Source: Chryseobacterium balustinum (lineage in GTDB: Bacteria > Bacteroidota > Bacteroidia > Flavobacteriales > Weeksellaceae). Taken from it: a DNA stretch of 64,000 nt. The translations under genes were made by a program, and so were the position numbers. Location of the stretch: assembly GCF_900168205.1 (NCBI RefSeq), contig NZ_FUZE01000008.1, forward strand, positions 62,001-126,000, written 5' to 3'. Positions within the stretch are counted from its first letter, which is position 1; every line of letters begins with the position of its first letter. Positions 62,097-64,000 of this stretch are shown one piece after another. The notes beneath the pieces are model-generated. The model had not been told where the DNA came from and searched no databases. It saw nothing but the letters and a program-made list of their open reading frames with translations.

Positions 62097-63137
62097 TTAA
62101 AGCAATTTCTTGCGTTCAAAACGTTCTTTTGCTTCTATTAGAGCAGTATGTAGTTTTCTTTCCAGTTCTTTTTTTGATGGCAATTCTGTCCAATATTCGG
62201 CGACCATAATTCCGTCTTTATGCATTTCTAAAAGTTCTACCTGTTCTTTGCTGGTTTCGGCACATAATATGAGTCCGATTGGCGTTTCTTCGCCTTCGTG
62301 CCTTTCGTTTTTATCAAGCCATTTAAGGTATAATTCCATTTGCCCTTTATATTTTGCGTGAAATTTTCCAAGTTTTAGTTCTATAGCAACCAATCTTTTT
62401 AACGAACGATGATAAAATAATAAGTCCAGATAAAAATCTTCTCCATCTATAATCATTCTTTTTTGACGTTCTACAAATGCAAACCCTTTTCCCAATTCTA
62501 AAATGAATTTTTCTAATTCGTGGAGAATTGCTGTTTCAATGTCTTTTTCAAGATAGCCGTTTTGCAGTCCAAGGAAATCCAGTAAATAAGGATCCTTAAA
62601 TGTATTGATAGGAAAATTGTCGTTTTGTGTTACCTGAATATTGGCAATTTCGGTTCTTTCGAATGCTTTGTGAGCGATTTGTTTTCTGAGTTCACGTTTT
62701 CCAAATTTACCTTCAATAGACAATTGGGCATAAAATAATTTAGCTTGGTAATTTTTTAGAGGCAATAATTCTATAAAATGTGACCAACTTAATTGTGTAG
62801 CCAGTGGCGACACAATTTGTAAATCTTTAAATTGTTCGGCAAACTGCATCATACGCCTTACGTTTCTTTCAGAAAAGTTGCGTCCATAGAGTTTTTCCAA
62901 TTGTGCCGACAATGTCGGTAAAATTTGTTTTCCATATTCTGCACGTTGGTTTTGCAATATGTCATCATTAATTCGTTTTCCAACCTGCCAAAACAAAATG
63001 GTAAGCGTGCTGTTAGCCTGCATTGCCACCTGATGGCGGCTTTGTTCTATCAATTTTGATAAATCTATAAATAATTTTTCATTGGGAAATACTATTTGAT
63101 TATCAAGAGATTCTGTGTTTTTAATTTTTTTTGCCAT
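62097..63137 (-). CDS. YhcG/DUF1016 family PDDEXK nuclease-domain protein
   Basis: A 346 aa protein of the YhcG family. The N-terminal DUF1016 half (about 20-165) contains LTILFWQVGKRINDDILQNQ, LSAQLEKLYGRNFSERNVRR and LSWSHFIELLPLKN. The C-terminal PDDEXK-like half (about 175-335) has YLDLLFYHRSL with D238 and IELKLGKF with E253 and K255, then the usual Q in KGQMELYLKW. The active-site pattern looks intact. Family members occur as isolated genes or near restriction-modification loci, and their role is largely unknown. It sits between a response regulator and the efflux genes, as if inserted. The RR gene follows 16 bp downstream. Confidence 0.9.
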   Translation of the reverse strand: MAKKIKNTESLDNQIVFPNEKLFIDLSKLIEQSRHQVAMQANSTLTILFWQVGKRINDDILQNQRAEYGKQILPTLSAQLEKLYGRNFSERNVRRMMQFAEQFKDLQIVSPLATQLSWSHFIELLPLKNYQAKLFYAQLSIEGKFGKRELRKQIAHKAFERTEIANIQVTQNDNFPINTFKDPYLLDFLGLQNGYLEKDIETAILHELEKFILELGKGFAFVERQKRMIIDGEDFYLDLLFYHRSLKRLVAIELKLGKFHAKYKGQMELYLKWLDKNERHEGEETPIGLILCAETSKEQVELLEMHKDGIMVAEYWTELPSKKELERKLHTALIEAKERFERKKLL

Positions 63138-63163
63138 AGTTTTTTATCAACCGTTCATGATAA

Positions 63164-63204
63164 ACTGTTCATTTTCGCACAAAAAGTGTCCGATAATGAA
63201 CAGT
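63164..63204. promoter_or_regulatory. Paired inverted-repeat element, candidate activator binding sites
   Basis: CTGTTCATTTTCGCACA and, inverted, TGTCCGATAATGAACAG face each other across AAAAAG; the outer 10 bp are a perfect inverted repeat (ACTGTTCATT / AATGAACAGT). Each half is itself roughly TGT-N10-ACA. It is placed about 60-100 bp ahead of a -24/-12-like promoter, as expected for NtrC-type enhancer sites, and about 27 bp ahead of the YhcG start. Confidence 0.6.
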
Positions 63205-63265
63205 CTTAAAATTAATTAAAATATATTTAATCACATTTACAGGAAGTTATAAGATTGTAAATCTC

Positions 63266-63281
63266 TGGTCTTTGTATTGTG
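63266..63281 (+). promoter_or_regulatory. Candidate sigma-54 (-24/-12) promoter of the efflux operon
   Basis: TGGTCT-TTGTA-TTGTG keeps the invariant spacing of TGGCAC-N5-TTGCA, with T instead of C after the -12 TTG. A start site about 12 nt later leaves a leader of about 20 nt to the adaptor ATG at 63314. Confidence 0.45.
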
Positions 63282-63313
63282 TAATTAGCTATAAGTAAAA
63301 CAGTTATCTAAAT

Positions 63314-64000
63314 ATGGATACGAAAATAGTAAAAAAGAAATCTAAACTAAAATTAATATTAATCATCATTGCTTCTGCTTTGGCAGTTTCTGTTTTTGGA
63401 TGGTACTTTCTTAATCAGAAAAAAACATATAATGTAAAATCAGAAGATATTACAATTGATGAGGTGACCAACGGAAAATTCGAAGATATGTTGATGGTAA
63501 CAGCGCAAACGCAGTCTCTTAATTCTTCTATGGTGAATGTTTTGGAAGGTGGTGCTGTAAAAGAAATTTTTGCCGAAGACGGGCAAATGCTGATGAAAGG
63601 TCAGCCGATTGCAAGAGTTTATAATCCGAATACAGAATTTAATTATTTGAATCAGGAAACCGGAATTATGCAGCAAATCAGCCAAATGAGAAGTTCACTT
63701 TTAGAGCTGAAAAACCAGGAATTCAATCAGGATAAAGAATTATTGCAATCTCAGAACGATTATAATACGGCTTTGCAGACTTATAATCTTCAGAAAAGAT
63801 TATATGATGCGGAAATCGGAAAAAAAACCGATTATGATATGGCTTCACAAAATCTGAACTATCAGAAACTAAGAAAACAAATCGTTGAAAAAGGAAGTGC
63901 CAATGAAAAAACATCGAGAAACTCTCAGTTTGCAGCGATCAATAATTCAATCAATCAAATGGATAAAAGCTTAAATATTCTGCGTTCTAATAAAAATAAT
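63314..64000 (+). CDS. HlyD-family efflux membrane-fusion protein (partial)
   Basis: The first 229 residues of an adaptor subunit; the gene continues past the window's right edge. The start ATG is followed by a basic stretch, one membrane anchor (about residues 13-32) and the membrane-fusion architecture: a first lipoyl half (MVNVLEGGAVKEIFAEDGQM, LMKGQPIARV) and then a long helical coiled coil rich in Gln, Asn, Leu and Lys (from about 110). This is typical of periplasmic adaptors of RND, ABC or MacAB-type exporters. Its cognate transporter genes presumably follow. Regulation by the nearby kinase/sigma-54-activator pair is likely from the upstream sites. Confidence 0.85.
   Translation, partial: MDTKIVKKKSKLKLILIIIASALAVSVFGWYFLNQKKTYNVKSEDITIDEVTNGKFEDMLMVTAQTQSLNSSMVNVLEGGAVKEIFAEDGQMLMKGQPIARVYNPNTEFNYLNQETGIMQQISQMRSSLLELKNQEFNQDKELLQSQNDYNTALQTYNLQKRLYDAEIGKKTDYDMASQNLNYQKLRKQIVEKGSANEKTSRNSQFAAINNSINQMDKSLNILRSNKNN

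Noticed and set aside
1..64000. Insertion sequences, prophage, tRNA or rRNA genes
   Set aside because: No transposase, integrase, phage structural motif, cloverleaf or rRNA sequence was recognised in either strand.

Overview
The window is a contiguous piece of chromosome from a member of the Flavobacteriia, most likely Chryseobacterium or a close relative in the Weeksellaceae. The reasons are the AT-rich base composition, Bacteroidetes-type promoters (TTG-N19-TAnnTTTG), a type IX secretion sorting domain, a SusC-type outer-membrane barrel, the queA-rlmN pair and many short intergenic palindromes. Species identity is an inference from protein character; no search was possible. I saw no rRNA, tRNA, CRISPR array, phage or transposase gene.

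Layout. 1-8.1 kb: a lytic transglycosylase, a CPA2 cation/proton antiporter, a Gfo/Idh/MocA oxidoreductase, pcm with a small SUKH-type gene and two small genes, and a D-2-hydroxyacid dehydrogenase. 8.1-18.2 kb: a RibD-like reductase, a T9SS cargo protein, an S9 peptidase, a DNA-deoxyinosine glycosylase, an AIM24 protein, queA, rlmN, a secreted protein and a trans-polyprenyl diphosphate synthase. 18.3-26.8 kb: a fused 2-oxoacid dehydrogenase E1, a frameshifted membrane-protein gene, a methyltransferase, an HxlR regulator divergent from an Old Yellow Enzyme, and a C1 peptidase.

27.2-39.5 kb is the most unusual part. An ECF sigma factor is followed by a protein joining an anti-sigma-like N-terminus and membrane anchor to a SusC-type TonB plug domain and a von Willebrand A module. 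Next come a SusC-type beta-barrel that lacks a plug, an alpha-2-macroglobulin-like protein that carries a SusC plug in its middle, and a vWA lipoprotein closely similar to the end of the first protein. The plug missing from the barrel is thus encoded twice in flanking genes. I infer a split outer-membrane receptor or surveillance system. This is the best candidate for an undescribed system here.

39.6-44.6 kb: a GbsR/MarR-type regulator and a same-strand run of membrane or lipid-related genes (DCC protein, fatty-acid desaturase, SRPBCC, DUF2071). The run ends in a TIGR01777-type epimerase interrupted by one nonsense codon. A perfect palindrome is repeated ahead of the regulator and ahead of the run. 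44.7-51.1 kb: GH29 fucosidase, GH3 glucosidase with PA14, a sorbosone-dehydrogenase-like lipoprotein and a small secreted protein. 51.3-58.6 kb: lipoamide dehydrogenase, a PH-domain protein, patatin, adenine deaminase, an ABC ATPase and secreted or membrane proteins of unknown role.

59.3-64 kb: a histidine kinase and a sigma-54-type response regulator on the minus strand, a YhcG/DUF1016 nuclease-family gene, and the start of a divergent HlyD-type efflux adaptor running off the window. Ahead of the adaptor lie a paired inverted-repeat element and a -24/-12-like promoter, so the two-component pair probably controls the efflux operon. Three copies of a nested palindromic repeat of about 160 bp lie between genes at 16.5, 25.4 and 49.2 kb.
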